Below, one piece after another: positions 8,395 to 16,097 of a stretch of DNA of 64,000 nt (positions within the stretch are counted from its first letter, which is position 1; each line of letters opens with the position of its first letter). The stretch covers positions 1,178,001 through 1,242,000 of the forward strand of contig NZ_SODP01000003.1 of assembly GCF_004365355.1 (NCBI RefSeq), written 5' to 3'. Under the pieces are notes generated by a model. It saw only the letters and a program-made list of their open reading frames with translations, was not told the DNA's origin and searched no databases. Made by a program: the position numbers and the translations under genes. The stretch is from Kribbella pratensis (GTDB lineage: Bacteria > Actinomycetota > Actinomycetes > Propionibacteriales > Kribbellaceae).

Positions 8395-8421
8395 ATGCTG
8401 GCCGACCAGTGGGAGTGGTGA
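8395..8421 (+). CDS. Possible 8-residue leader peptide MLADQWEW
   Basis: ATG at 8395 is preceded at 6-base spacing by GGAGGTGA, a full-strength Shine-Dalgarno, and opens a frame of only eight codons that ends in Trp-Glu-Trp-stop. Such a strong start signal for so short a frame, 316 bases upstream of the HD-GYP gene, looks like a translated leader. Chance occurrence cannot be excluded, and no tryptophan biosynthesis gene follows. Confidence 0.3.
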   Translation: MLADQWEW

Positions 8422-8606
8422 CTGCAATATTCCATTCGTTGCCGTCGTCGTGCGGGTCACCTGGTCCCCGACAGCGGCCGATTCAGGTTTCGGGCTTCAG
8501 TGGCGGCGTCGTGCCGGCCCCACCAAGCCTGCGTCCGACCTCACAGCGGCGCCGCTGAGTTATGCGGCAGTCCAGTGACTGCGCACCGGACCTACCTAGC
8601 AGTGTG

Positions 8607-8636
8607 TTGTCCTCGGTCGGTTCTTGACGTTACGAT
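8607..8636 (+). promoter_or_regulatory. Candidate promoter of the HD-GYP pair
   Basis: TTGTCC (8607-8612) and TACGAT (8631-8636) are 18 bases apart, a plausible housekeeping sigma promoter giving a leader of about 95 bases. A second TTGACG at 8624 overlaps it. Support is by pattern only. Confidence 0.35.
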
Positions 8637-8736
8637 ACGGCGTCGCGGCTGTCATCACCGTACCTGAGTGCTATCAGCTCAGAACGAACCCCCGGCCGGA
8701 GTGCTGCACTGACGTGCGCGGTTGCGAGGTAACTTG

Positions 8737-10080
8737 ATGCGTATGCGGATGCTCCGCCTGTTCGTCGGCGCGATCGTGCTGGCTGCTGTCGTAGTGTTTG
8801 CCGTGTCGTCGACATTCGTCTCCGATTACGGCCGCGTGTTGTTGCTGTGCGCATACATGCTCGTCGGCGGCTCGCTGCGGTCCCGGCTGGACCAGCAGAA
8901 CCGGACGTCCCTCGACACAGTCATTCTTGTTGCTGTGTACCCGCTGGCCGGCCCGGCCGCCGCGGTGGTTGTGTCCGCGGCCAACTCATTGGTTCAGCGG
9001 CGTGGTATTCCGCTGATGAAACGCGCCTTCAACGGTGCCCAGTTCGTGCTGTCCGCGGCCGTCGGTGGCCTGGTGTACGACCTGGCCGGCGGTCCTGTCG
9101 GGGCTCCGATTCTGGAGTCTCCCCAGCGAATGGTCCTGGCGGGAACCCTGGCCTGCCTGGCGACCTTGGTTGTCAACGCGCTGCTGATGTCGACTGTCCT
9201 GCTGCTCGATCAGGGGGTCTCGCCGCTGAAATCGATGCGGTACGCGGCGGCACCGACGCTTCTGCCGCTGCTCGGCTATGGCTGCCTGGGTCTGCTGCTC
9301 GCCGTGGTCTGGATCGGTGGCATGGGATTCGCGGCCGGACTGCTGATTCTCGTGCCGCTGGTGGTCGCGCGCTGGGCACTGTCGCAGTACGAGGCCGAGA
9401 AACAAGCGCAGGCAGCCACAATGCGCGCATTCATCGAGGTGGTGGAGGCGAAGGATCTGTATACCCGCGGACACTCCGAGCGGGTGAGTGCAGGCGTCGG
9501 TTTGCTGGGCAAGCATCTGCAGTTGAGCGCCGATCGGCAGACCGCGCTCCAGCATGCTGGTCTGTTGCACGACGTCGGCAAGGTCGGCGTGCCGACCAGC
9601 ATCATCCGGAAGCCGGGCAGGCTCGACGACAGCGAGATGAACGCGATCCGGCTGCACCCGGCCCGCGGCGTCGAGCTCATCGGGAACATCCCGTTCCTCG
9701 AAGAGGTCAAGTCCGCGGTCCTGCACCATCACGAGAAGTACGACGGGACCGGGTACCCGGCCGGACTCAGCCGCGAGAACATTCCGTACTTCGCCCGGAT
9801 CATCGGGATCGTCGACGCGTTCGACTGCCTGACGTCGACGAGGTCGTACCGTCCGGCCCGCAGTGTCGACGAGACCCTCGCGATTCTCGTCCAGGACAAG
9901 ACGACGCATTTCGATCCGGAGTTGGTCGATGCGTTCGTCGAGGTCATCCGATCCCAAGGCTGGAAGGCCGCGGCGGCCGATCAGCCGGCGCCTGACGGCA
10001 GCGTTCAGGCCATCGACCACGATGATCTCAGCTTGGGAAGCAGCGGTGGCGCCTCCGGTTCGGCGGCCGGACCGGTATGA
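8737..10080 (+). CDS. Membrane HD-GYP phosphodiesterase
   Basis: Likely cyclic dinucleotide phosphodiesterase anchored in the membrane. The first 220 or so residues are hydrophobic with about six or seven membrane segments. The catalytic part follows a short charged helix (YEAEKQAQAATMRAF) and has HSERVSAGVGLLGKHL, the HD motif LLHDVGKVGVP, HP in RLHPARGVELI, HHHEKYDGTGYPAGL (the HHE and GYP motifs) and IVDAFDCLTSTRSYRPA. I chose ATG 8737 because GAGGT lies 6 bases upstream; an in-frame TTG at 8722 is less likely. The stop overlaps the next gene by ATGA. HD-GYP proteins usually cleave c-di-GMP; activity here is inferred from intact motifs. Confidence 0.9.
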   Translation: MRMRMLRLFVGAIVLAAVVVFAVSSTFVSDYGRVLLLCAYMLVGGSLRSRLDQQNRTSLDTVILVAVYPLAGPAAAVVVSAANSLVQRRGIPLMKRAFNGAQFVLSAAVGGLVYDLAGGPVGAPILESPQRMVLAGTLACLATLVVNALLMSTVLLLDQGVSPLKSMRYAAAPTLLPLLGYGCLGLLLAVVWIGGMGFAAGLLILVPLVVARWALSQYEAEKQAQAATMRAFIEVVEAKDLYTRGHSERVSAGVGLLGKHLQLSADRQTALQHAGLLHDVGKVGVPTSIIRKPGRLDDSEMNAIRLHPARGVELIGNIPFLEEVKSAVLHHHEKYDGTGYPAGLSRENIPYFARIIGIVDAFDCLTSTRSYRPARSVDETLAILVQDKTTHFDPELVDAFVEVIRSQGWKAAAADQPAPDGSVQAIDHDDLSLGSSGGASGSAAGPV

Positions 10081-11354
10081 GCCAATCCAGCGAGCTCGAC
10101 GAATCACGTCGTCTCGGCAGCGGGATCGTGCTCGCCGCGGCTGGTTGCGCCATCGGATTGGTCGCGGTGTTTCTCACCGCCCGCCGCGGAGTCACGGAGT
10201 GGCCGTTCGCCGCCGTTTTCGGGCTCCTGATCGCAGTCGGCGAGACGGTTCAGTTCCGGGTCGACGGCACGCGCAACCGTGCGCCTATCGCAACGAGCGC
10301 CGCACTCGGGTACGTCATGTTGCGCGGTCCTGCGCTACACGCTCCACCCGAGGTGGCGCAGATCGTGGCGGTCACCGGGCTGGCGACGCTCGCCGGCGTG
10401 TTTCCCCGCGCGATAGCCGGCCTCCCGTGGGATCTGGTGATCTCGAGTCGAAGGGTGCTGTCGGTCGCCTGTGCGGCGATCACATTCGTCCTGATCACAC
10501 CGGAAGACTTTGCCTGGAACGGCTCGTGGACACACGCGATTGCGTTGACCGGTGCGATGCTGCTGGGTGTCCTGTCCGCCGGAGTTGTTGATGCCCTGGT
10601 CGGGGCGGGTCAGGACACGGAGAAGTTCAACCGTCCGTTCCCCTCGGCACTTCGCGACGAGCTCGTGGTGATGACCCGGATTGGCCTGGCGATGGGTATC
10701 AGCGGGATGCTGCTGGCTGCCGGCACGTCGCTGATCGGACTGTGGGCCGTGCCCCTGGTCGTCGTACCGTTGTTGCTGACGCAGTTCGCGTTTCGGCGGT
10801 TTGCCTCGGCGCAGCGCACCTATCGGGCGACGGTGCGGTCGATGGCTCGGAGTACGGAAATTGCCGGGTTCAGCAGTCCCGGGCAGAATGCGCGGACGGC
10901 GAGGCTTGCGGTTGCTATCGGCAATGATCTCGGGTTGACGCCGGCCAGGATGGAGGCGTTGGAGTATGCGGCGTTGCTGTCCGGGGTGGGGCAGTTGGCG
11001 CTGGCGGATCCAAGTCCGGGTGGGGCTTCGTTGCTGCGGACGCGGGAGGAGCGGCAGCGGGCGGCGGAGATCGGGGCTTCGGTGATCGAGCGGTCGGGGG
11101 TGCTGGATCATGTGGCCGAGATCGTCAGGCACTCCAACGATCCGTACCGGCAGGGGCGGGCCAACAACGCCGACATCCCGGTCGAGAGCGGGATCGTGAA
11201 TGTTGCGCTGGCCTACGAGCAGCTGGTGGGGGAAGGGTCGGGGCAGTCGCCGGACAAGGCGATGGAGTCGGTCGGGTTGGGCATCGGCGCGGAGTACGAC
11301 CCGGTCGTGGTCGAGTCACTCCGGCGCGTGATCGGTCGCGGCTTCCGCTTCTGA
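10077..11354 (+). CDS. Degenerate membrane HD-GYP homologue
   Basis: A 425-residue protein with the same plan as its upstream neighbour: about seven membrane segments, a short charged linker, then an HD-GYP-like helical domain. The catalytic residues are gone: LLHDVGK is replaced by LLSGVGQL, and HHHEKYDGTGYP by RHSNDPYRQGRANN. The phosphodiesterase is therefore very probably inactive. The fold seems kept (alignable segments ARMEALEYAALLSGVGQLAL and ALAYEQLVGEG). ATGA overlap with the active enzyme suggests co-synthesis and a regulatory or heterodimer role. Its 3' end overlaps the convergent DUF5317-like gene by 39 bases. Confidence 0.85.
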   Translation: MSQSSELDESRRLGSGIVLAAAGCAIGLVAVFLTARRGVTEWPFAAVFGLLIAVGETVQFRVDGTRNRAPIATSAALGYVMLRGPALHAPPEVAQIVAVTGLATLAGVFPRAIAGLPWDLVISSRRVLSVACAAITFVLITPEDFAWNGSWTHAIALTGAMLLGVLSAGVVDALVGAGQDTEKFNRPFPSALRDELVVMTRIGLAMGISGMLLAAGTSLIGLWAVPLVVVPLLLTQFAFRRFASAQRTYRATVRSMARSTEIAGFSSPGQNARTARLAVAIGNDLGLTPARMEALEYAALLSGVGQLALADPSPGGASLLRTREERQRAAEIGASVIERSGVLDHVAEIVRHSNDPYRQGRANNADIPVESGIVNVALAYEQLVGEGSGQSPDKAMESVGLGIGAEYDPVVVESLRRVIGRGFRF

Positions 11355-11954
11355 GCAGGCCTCGGGCGACAGCCTGAGCAGCGTGGGGGTTCCGGCGCAG
11401 GGTTCCAGTTCGTCCCAGACCGGGGCGGTTGTCGCGCGCACCCGGCCTGAGGCGCCCATTCCGGCGTACAGCAGGAGACCGGCGCCGGCGGCGATCAGTA
11501 CGTCGCCCGGGCTGACGGCCTGACCGAGCCCGGGAAGGGCGACTGGTACGACGTCCCCGAGCCACCGCAAGCGCGTCGCGGCGTCGGACAACTCGTGCCG
11601 CGGATCGGTGACGACAGCAGAGCCCACGCCCGCGCGCGAAAGCGCCGCGAGGGACACCGGCATGGCGCCGTTCAACGCGACCACGAGCGCGTTGCTGAAG
11701 AACCCCAGCGCCAGCAGGCCGACGCCGGGATGGCGGACATTGAGCCGGAGGAAGACCGCGATGCAGACCGCTGAGCCGATCAGCCCGACCGGGTAGACCG
11801 TGCCCCCGAAGGCCGAGCCGAGCAGTTGCCCGATCGCGGCCGCGGCCAGCCAGTGCACACCGGTCAACGTGTTGTTCGCGAGCCGTCCGAAACCGCCGCC
11901 GGTCGCGAGCGCCGCCCCGGCAGCGAGCACCATGACGAGGAGGACCAGCAGCAC
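11316..11954 (-). CDS. DUF5317-like membrane protein
   Basis: About 212 residues with five predicted membrane segments (MLLVLLVMVLAAGAALATGG, TGVHWLAAAAIGQLLG, YPVGLIGSAVCIAVFLRL, GVGLLALGFFSNALVVALNG, GDVLIAAGAGLLLYAG). The segment VSPGDVLIAAGAGLLLYAGM is the DUF5317 hallmark as I know it; function is unknown. I chose GTG 11954, which has CAGAAT 7 bases upstream and places the first helix at the N-terminus; an ATG 90 bases earlier in frame would add a non-conserved tail. It faces the HD-GYP pair tail to tail. Confidence 0.7.
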   Translation of the reverse strand: MLLVLLVMVLAAGAALATGGGFGRLANNTLTGVHWLAAAAIGQLLGSAFGGTVYPVGLIGSAVCIAVFLRLNVRHPGVGLLALGFFSNALVVALNGAMPVSLAALSRAGVGSAVVTDPRHELSDAATRLRWLGDVVPVALPGLGQAVSPGDVLIAAGAGLLLYAGMGASGRVRATTAPVWDELEPCAGTPTLLRLSPEACSEAEAATDHAPE

Positions 11955-12047
11955 GTGTGCGATTCTGCCGAACCTGCGGCCCGAAACCGGGCAAGCTGAC
12001 CCCGCAGCGTGTCGACTTAACTTCAAGAAGTGACGGTGCCGCATAAC

Positions 12048-12079
12048 GGTGACGGCGGCCCCGAAGGACCGCCGTCACC
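12048..12079 (-). terminator. Terminator of the DUF3311-SSS operon
   Basis: Perfect 11-bp inverted repeat (GGTGACGGCGG and its complement) around a 10-base loop, starting 10 bases after the SSS stop codon. No U-run. Confidence 0.6.
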
Positions 12080-12088
12080 CGGACTGCT

Positions 12089-13744
12089 TCAGGACTTGGC
12101 GGTTGCGGCTCCGCCGTCGTCGAGGATCTCCGGCAGGTCCTTCACACCCGGGTCGCCGCGGTCGGCGAGGTAGTCCGTCGGGTGCGTGGTGTCCTGACCG
12201 TCCGGCACCTTCAGGGCCCGGAACAGGACCGTCAGCACGATCACGACAAGCACGTTCAGCACGAACGCGGTCAGCGCGATGTACGCCGGTGTGTTGGTGA
12301 ACGGGATGTTCGCCAGCGATCCGCCGAAGTGCTTCTTGGTCGCCGGGTTCACCACGTTGTACGCCGACACCGTGCCGAACACCATCGCCACGGCCCAGCC
12401 GGTCAGCAACGCATACCGGTGGAACCAGCGTGTGTACAGACCGACCACGATCGCCGGGAACGTCTGCAGGATCCAGATACCGCCCAGGAGTTGCAGGTTC
12501 AGCGCGATCGTCTTGTCCATCGCGAGCACGAACACCAGCGCGCCGACCTTCACCAGCAGCGACGCCAGCTTGGAGACCTTGGCCTCCTCGGCCGGTGACG
12601 CCGACGGCTTGATGAACGCGCGGTAGATGTTGCGGGTGAACAGGTTCGCCGCCGCGATCGACATGATCGCCGCCGGCACCAGCGCACCGACCGCGATCGC
12701 CGCGAACGCGATCCCGGCGAACCAGGACGGGAACTCCTGGTCGAACAGCCGCGGGATCGCCAGCTGCGGGTTGGCCAGCCCGTCCAGCCCCTTCACGTTC
12801 ACGTTCGCCTTGATCGCCATGAAGCCGAGCAGGGCGAGCAGCCCCAGCAGCAGCGAGTACGCCGGGAGGATCGCCGCGTTCCGGCGTACGACGTTGCGGG
12901 TCTTCGTCGACAGCACCGCCGTCACCGAGTGCGGGTACATGAACAGCGCCATCGCGGACCCCAGGGCCAGCGTCCAGTAGGACACGTAGCCCGCGTTGCC
13001 GGGGATGAACGATCCGGTCGGCTTGCCCGTCACCGGGTTCGGCTTGGCCATCTTCTCCTTGGCCGCACCGAAGATCGAGTCCCAGCCGCCGAGCACGTGC
13101 GGCAGGTAGAAGATCGCGACCAGGATCACCACGTAGATCAGGAAGTCCTTGACGAACGCGATCATCGCCGGCGCCCGCAGCCCGGAGGAGTACGTGTACG
13201 CCGCGAGTACGGCGAACGCGATCAGCAGCGGGAGGTCCTTGGCGAGCGTGTTGTTGCCGCCGAGCCCCATCGTCTCGAAGACCGCCTGCATGCCGACCAG
13301 CTGCAGCGCGATGTACGGCATCAGCGCGAGGATGCCGGTGACTGCGACCGCCAGCGAGAGCGCCTTACTGCCGTACCTGCCGCTGACGAAGTCGGCCGGG
13401 GTCACGTACCCGTTCCGGTGCGAGACCGACCACAACCGGGCCATGAAGATGAACACGATCGGATACGCGACGATCGTGTACGGAACGGCGAAGAAGCCGC
13501 TGATCGCACCGGTCGCGTACATCGCGGCGGGCACCGCGATGAACGTGTACGCCGTGTACAGGTCGCCGCCGAGCAGGAACCAGGTGACGAACGTACCGAA
13601 GTTGCGGCCGCCCAGACCCCACTCGTCGAGGTTGTCGAGATGACCGGCGCTCCGCCAGCGGGACGCCATGAAGCCCATCACGGTCACAGCGCCGAAGATG
13701 ACGATGACGATGATCAGCTGCACCCAGTCGACACTTGTGTTCAC
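12089..13744 (-). CDS. Sodium:solute symporter (SSS family)
   Basis: Secondary transporter of 551 residues with about 13 membrane helices. Family signs are DEWGLGGRNFGTFVTWFLLGGDLYTAYTF near the N-terminus, NGYVTPADFVSGRYGSKALS, and the Na+-site helix IAVGALVPAAIMSIAAANLFTRNIYR. The pairing with a DUF3311 protein is characteristic of the monocarboxylate (pyruvate, lactate, acetate) uptake branch related to MctP/ActP, so a short organic acid is the likely substrate, by inference. ATGA overlap with the upstream DUF3311 gene shows one operon. The C-terminal tail is acidic and cytoplasmic. Confidence 0.9.
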   Translation of the reverse strand: MNTSVDWVQLIIVIVIFGAVTVMGFMASRWRSAGHLDNLDEWGLGGRNFGTFVTWFLLGGDLYTAYTFIAVPAAMYATGAISGFFAVPYTIVAYPIVFIFMARLWSVSHRNGYVTPADFVSGRYGSKALSLAVAVTGILALMPYIALQLVGMQAVFETMGLGGNNTLAKDLPLLIAFAVLAAYTYSSGLRAPAMIAFVKDFLIYVVILVAIFYLPHVLGGWDSIFGAAKEKMAKPNPVTGKPTGSFIPGNAGYVSYWTLALGSAMALFMYPHSVTAVLSTKTRNVVRRNAAILPAYSLLLGLLALLGFMAIKANVNVKGLDGLANPQLAIPRLFDQEFPSWFAGIAFAAIAVGALVPAAIMSIAAANLFTRNIYRAFIKPSASPAEEAKVSKLASLLVKVGALVFVLAMDKTIALNLQLLGGIWILQTFPAIVVGLYTRWFHRYALLTGWAVAMVFGTVSAYNVVNPATKKHFGGSLANIPFTNTPAYIALTAFVLNVLVVIVLTVLFRALKVPDGQDTTHPTDYLADRGDPGVKDLPEILDDGGAATAKS

Positions 13745-14034
13745 TGGTCACCCTCCTTCACCGGAGCATCAGCGGCATCAGCGGCCTCAGGGTCACCAAG
13801 GCCCTGTGCCGCCCGTCGCCTGCGCTCCTCGGCGCGGAGCAGCCGGTAGCTGATGCTGACGAGGATCGCGGAAAGAAAGACCCACATCAGTTGGTACCAG
13901 TAGAAGAACGGGAAACCCCACAGGTGGGGATCCGCCTTGGCGTACGTCGGCACGAGCAGCGGTACGACGACCGCCACAACCAGCAGCACACCGGAGATCC
14001 AGTACGCGGGTCTGACCGCGGACAATCGAGACAC
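13741..14034 (-). CDS. DUF3311 small membrane subunit
   Basis: 97-residue protein with two membrane helices and the DUF3311 signature PHLWGFPFFYWYQLMWVFLS. It is nearly always encoded in front of an SSS symporter and is thought to be an accessory subunit. Start chosen at GTG 14034, which has a perfect AGGAGG 7 bases upstream; an in-frame ATG at 14091 would add a Cys-rich tail without support. The charged C-terminus overlaps the symporter start by ATGA. Confidence 0.85.
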   Translation of the reverse strand: MSRLSAVRPAYWISGVLLVVAVVVPLLVPTYAKADPHLWGFPFFYWYQLMWVFLSAILVSISYRLLRAEERRRRAAQGLGDPEAADAADAPVKEGDQ

Positions 14035-14117
14035 TGCAAACCTCCTCGGGACACAGCAGGCGCAACGGAGCACGCTACCGTTCGTCAGCACAAGCGACTA
14101 GACCTTCAGGTTGGTGC

Positions 14118-15089
14118 ATGGATAACGAAAAGGCATGGTTCGTCCGGCGAGTCGTGCTGTCCGTGCTGTTCCTCGTCATCGTTGCCGTGCCGCTGTATCC
14201 CGAACTGTTCGGTCTGGACGAGGTGACCCCGTTCGCCCAGCTGGCCGCGTTCCGTCCGCAAGGCCTGGTCGTCGTACTGCTGCTGGCCCTCCTGATGCTG
14301 GTACGCCGGGGGTGGCGCATCGCCGCCGTGCTCGTCGCCTCGCTCGCCCTGGTCGGCGGCGCGCTGGTCGCCCCGCGCCGGTTCTCCGACGCCAGGCCTG
14401 CTCCGGCAGGCTCCCGGGTGCTGACGATCATGGTCGCGAACGTCCTCGGCGGCGGTGCCCGCGCCGCGGATGTGGCCCAGGTGATCCGGGACCGGAAGCC
14501 GGACCTGGTTTCGTTGCCGGAGGCACAGGTCGACGTGCGCGAGGAGATCCGGGCGCAGCTGCAGGACCAGCAGTACAAGGGTTATACGGCCCAGCCGAGC
14601 AAGGCGGTCGAGAGTGCGACCAGTGTGCTCGCGTCGTCCTCGCTCGGGAACGTGTCGTTCGGGTCCGAGGCCGGGACTACCTTCGGCAACATCATCGTGA
14701 CCGGCGGCAACCTCGGCCCGATCCGGCTGATCGCGTACCACGGCTTCCCGCCGCTGACCGACTCCGTCACCACCTGGAAGAGCGACCTCCTGCACGTACG
14801 CCGGTGGTGCGCCCAGGACGCGCCGACGATAGTTGCAGGGGACTTCAACGCGACCCTCGACCACGCCGACTTCCGGAACGCTCTGGGCGGCTACTGCCGC
14901 AGCGTCGGACCAACCGTCGGAGGTGGCCTGCAAGGTACGTGGCCGGCCGACCAGCCGGCGTTACTGCGAACGCAGATCGATCATGTCGTGGTGACGCGGC
15001 AGTTCGAGCCCGGGCGGTTCACGACATACCCGATCGAGGGGACGGATCACCGGGCCGTGGTCGCGACGGTCGCGCTCAGGACGGATTAG
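14118..15089 (+). CDS. Membrane-anchored EEP-family hydrolase
   Basis: Endonuclease/exonuclease/phosphatase-fold protein, 323 residues. Three N-terminal helices (about 10-95) place the catalytic domain outside. Catalytic elements: VANVLGGGA with the metal-binding Asn, LPEAQVD with Glu, AGDFNATLDH, TQIDHVVV and GTDHRAVVAT, all in family order. Members act on phosphodiesters such as DNA, sphingomyelin or inositol phosphates; the substrate here is unknown. Divergent from DUF3311 across an 83-base gap and overlapping the convergent DUF2785 gene by 14 bases. Confidence 0.85.
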   Translation: MDNEKAWFVRRVVLSVLFLVIVAVPLYPELFGLDEVTPFAQLAAFRPQGLVVVLLLALLMLVRRGWRIAAVLVASLALVGGALVAPRRFSDARPAPAGSRVLTIMVANVLGGGARAADVAQVIRDRKPDLVSLPEAQVDVREEIRAQLQDQQYKGYTAQPSKAVESATSVLASSSLGNVSFGSEAGTTFGNIIVTGGNLGPIRLIAYHGFPPLTDSVTTWKSDLLHVRRWCAQDAPTIVAGDFNATLDHADFRNALGGYCRSVGPTVGGGLQGTWPADQPALLRTQIDHVVVTRQFEPGRFTTYPIEGTDHRAVVATVALRTD

Positions 15090-15981
15090 TCGCCGGGCGG
15101 TAGATGTAGGGCTGCGAGGCCTGGACGGCTTCGGTCAGCATCAGCAGCAGATCTGCGCGGGCCTCGATCGGCCGGCCGAAGAGCTCGTCGTCGCCGGGGA
15201 TCGGGAACCCCTTCACGCCGATCGCGAGCTGGCTCAGCAGGACGTGCAGGACCCCGCGGGCGTTGAAGACCGCCGGCGTCGGCCACTCCGGCAGCGTCTC
15301 GTGCATCAGCGGCTGCTGGCTCGCGGTCGCCGCGATCGGCTTCAGCCAGCGCTCGAGCTCGTCGCTGCTCAGCATGTTCCGGTGCAGGACCGTCATCACC
15401 GCATGCGCGACCCGGTCGTGCTCCTCGTGCACCCAGCGGTACGGCGTGTCCTTGACGATCCGGTCCGCGAGTACGTCGAGCAACGCCCGCAGTACGCCGG
15501 CGTCGCAGTGCCGGGACCGGGCCAGCGCGCCGATGGCGTCGGCGCCGTGGGCAACGGCATGCGCCCAGCCGCAGTCCTTCACGAACCCGCGCAGGTCGCG
15601 CTCGCGCAGCAGCCAGGTCGCCAGCCGGTCGCCCCAGCGCATCACGACCTCGTCGTGGACCAGGAACTCGGCGTTGTCGCGGTGGATGACCTCCGCGAGC
15701 GTCAGCGCGGTGAAGGAGCGGCGGAACACGGTGTCGGTGCCATCCTCGCCGAGCCCGTAGTTCAGTCCGGCACAGAGCCCGTCGCCGAACCCGGGTAGCA
15801 GGTCGTCGTACACCCCGCGCTCCAGCCAGGTGGCGAGCGTCGGGTAGGCCAGGGCGTCACGCACCTGCGGGTTGGTGCTGGCCAGCCCGCGGACAAGCTC
15901 CTCGGTGAGCTCGGTCAGCGTACGGTCGTGCGGGACCGCGTAGTCCGCGGCCATCACGTCCTGCCAGTACGTCGACTCCAC
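15076..15981 (-). CDS. DUF2785 protein
   Basis: 301-residue soluble, helix-rich protein of the DUF2785 family, whose function is unknown. Typical parts are YPTLATWLERGVYDD, WAHAVAHGADAIGALARSRH, and the C-terminal stretch VLHVLLSQL. It starts at GTG 15981 with AAAGGA about 9 bases upstream. No partner gene; it is convergent with the EEP hydrolase and divergent from pdtaS. Confidence 0.75.
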   Translation of the reverse strand: MESTYWQDVMAADYAVPHDRTLTELTEELVRGLASTNPQVRDALAYPTLATWLERGVYDDLLPGFGDGLCAGLNYGLGEDGTDTVFRRSFTALTLAEVIHRDNAEFLVHDEVVMRWGDRLATWLLRERDLRGFVKDCGWAHAVAHGADAIGALARSRHCDAGVLRALLDVLADRIVKDTPYRWVHEEHDRVAHAVMTVLHRNMLSSDELERWLKPIAATASQQPLMHETLPEWPTPAVFNARGVLHVLLSQLAIGVKGFPIPGDDELFGRPIEARADLLLMLTEAVQASQPYIYRPATNPS

Positions 15982-16097
15982 CCGAGCATCCTTTCATCTG
16001 TGCTGAATCAACTAACACCTGTCTACACCACGTTGTCGAGCGGACCACTCCGAGTGCTGGTCCACACACCCTCACGACCGTCGGTAGCATCGAACCC

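Larger units (their letters stand above)
8180..8736. other. 557-bp intergenic region with leader features
   Basis: Holds the promoter region of bL37 (minus strand) and a long upstream region of the HD-GYP gene (plus strand). Apart from a possible 8-codon leader frame at 8395-8421 and a promoter-like pair at 8607-8636 I see no convincing gene; longer open frames here lack coding bias and family signatures. Confidence 0.6.

Noticed and set aside
8395..8421. A classical trp-operon attenuator
   Set aside because: Two Trp codons are present, but no trp genes follow and no terminator/antiterminator pair was found downstream.
8192..8578. A 128-codon frame in the gap before the HD-GYP gene
   Set aside because: Composition lacks the third-position G/C bias of real genes here, and there is no motif or good ribosome site.
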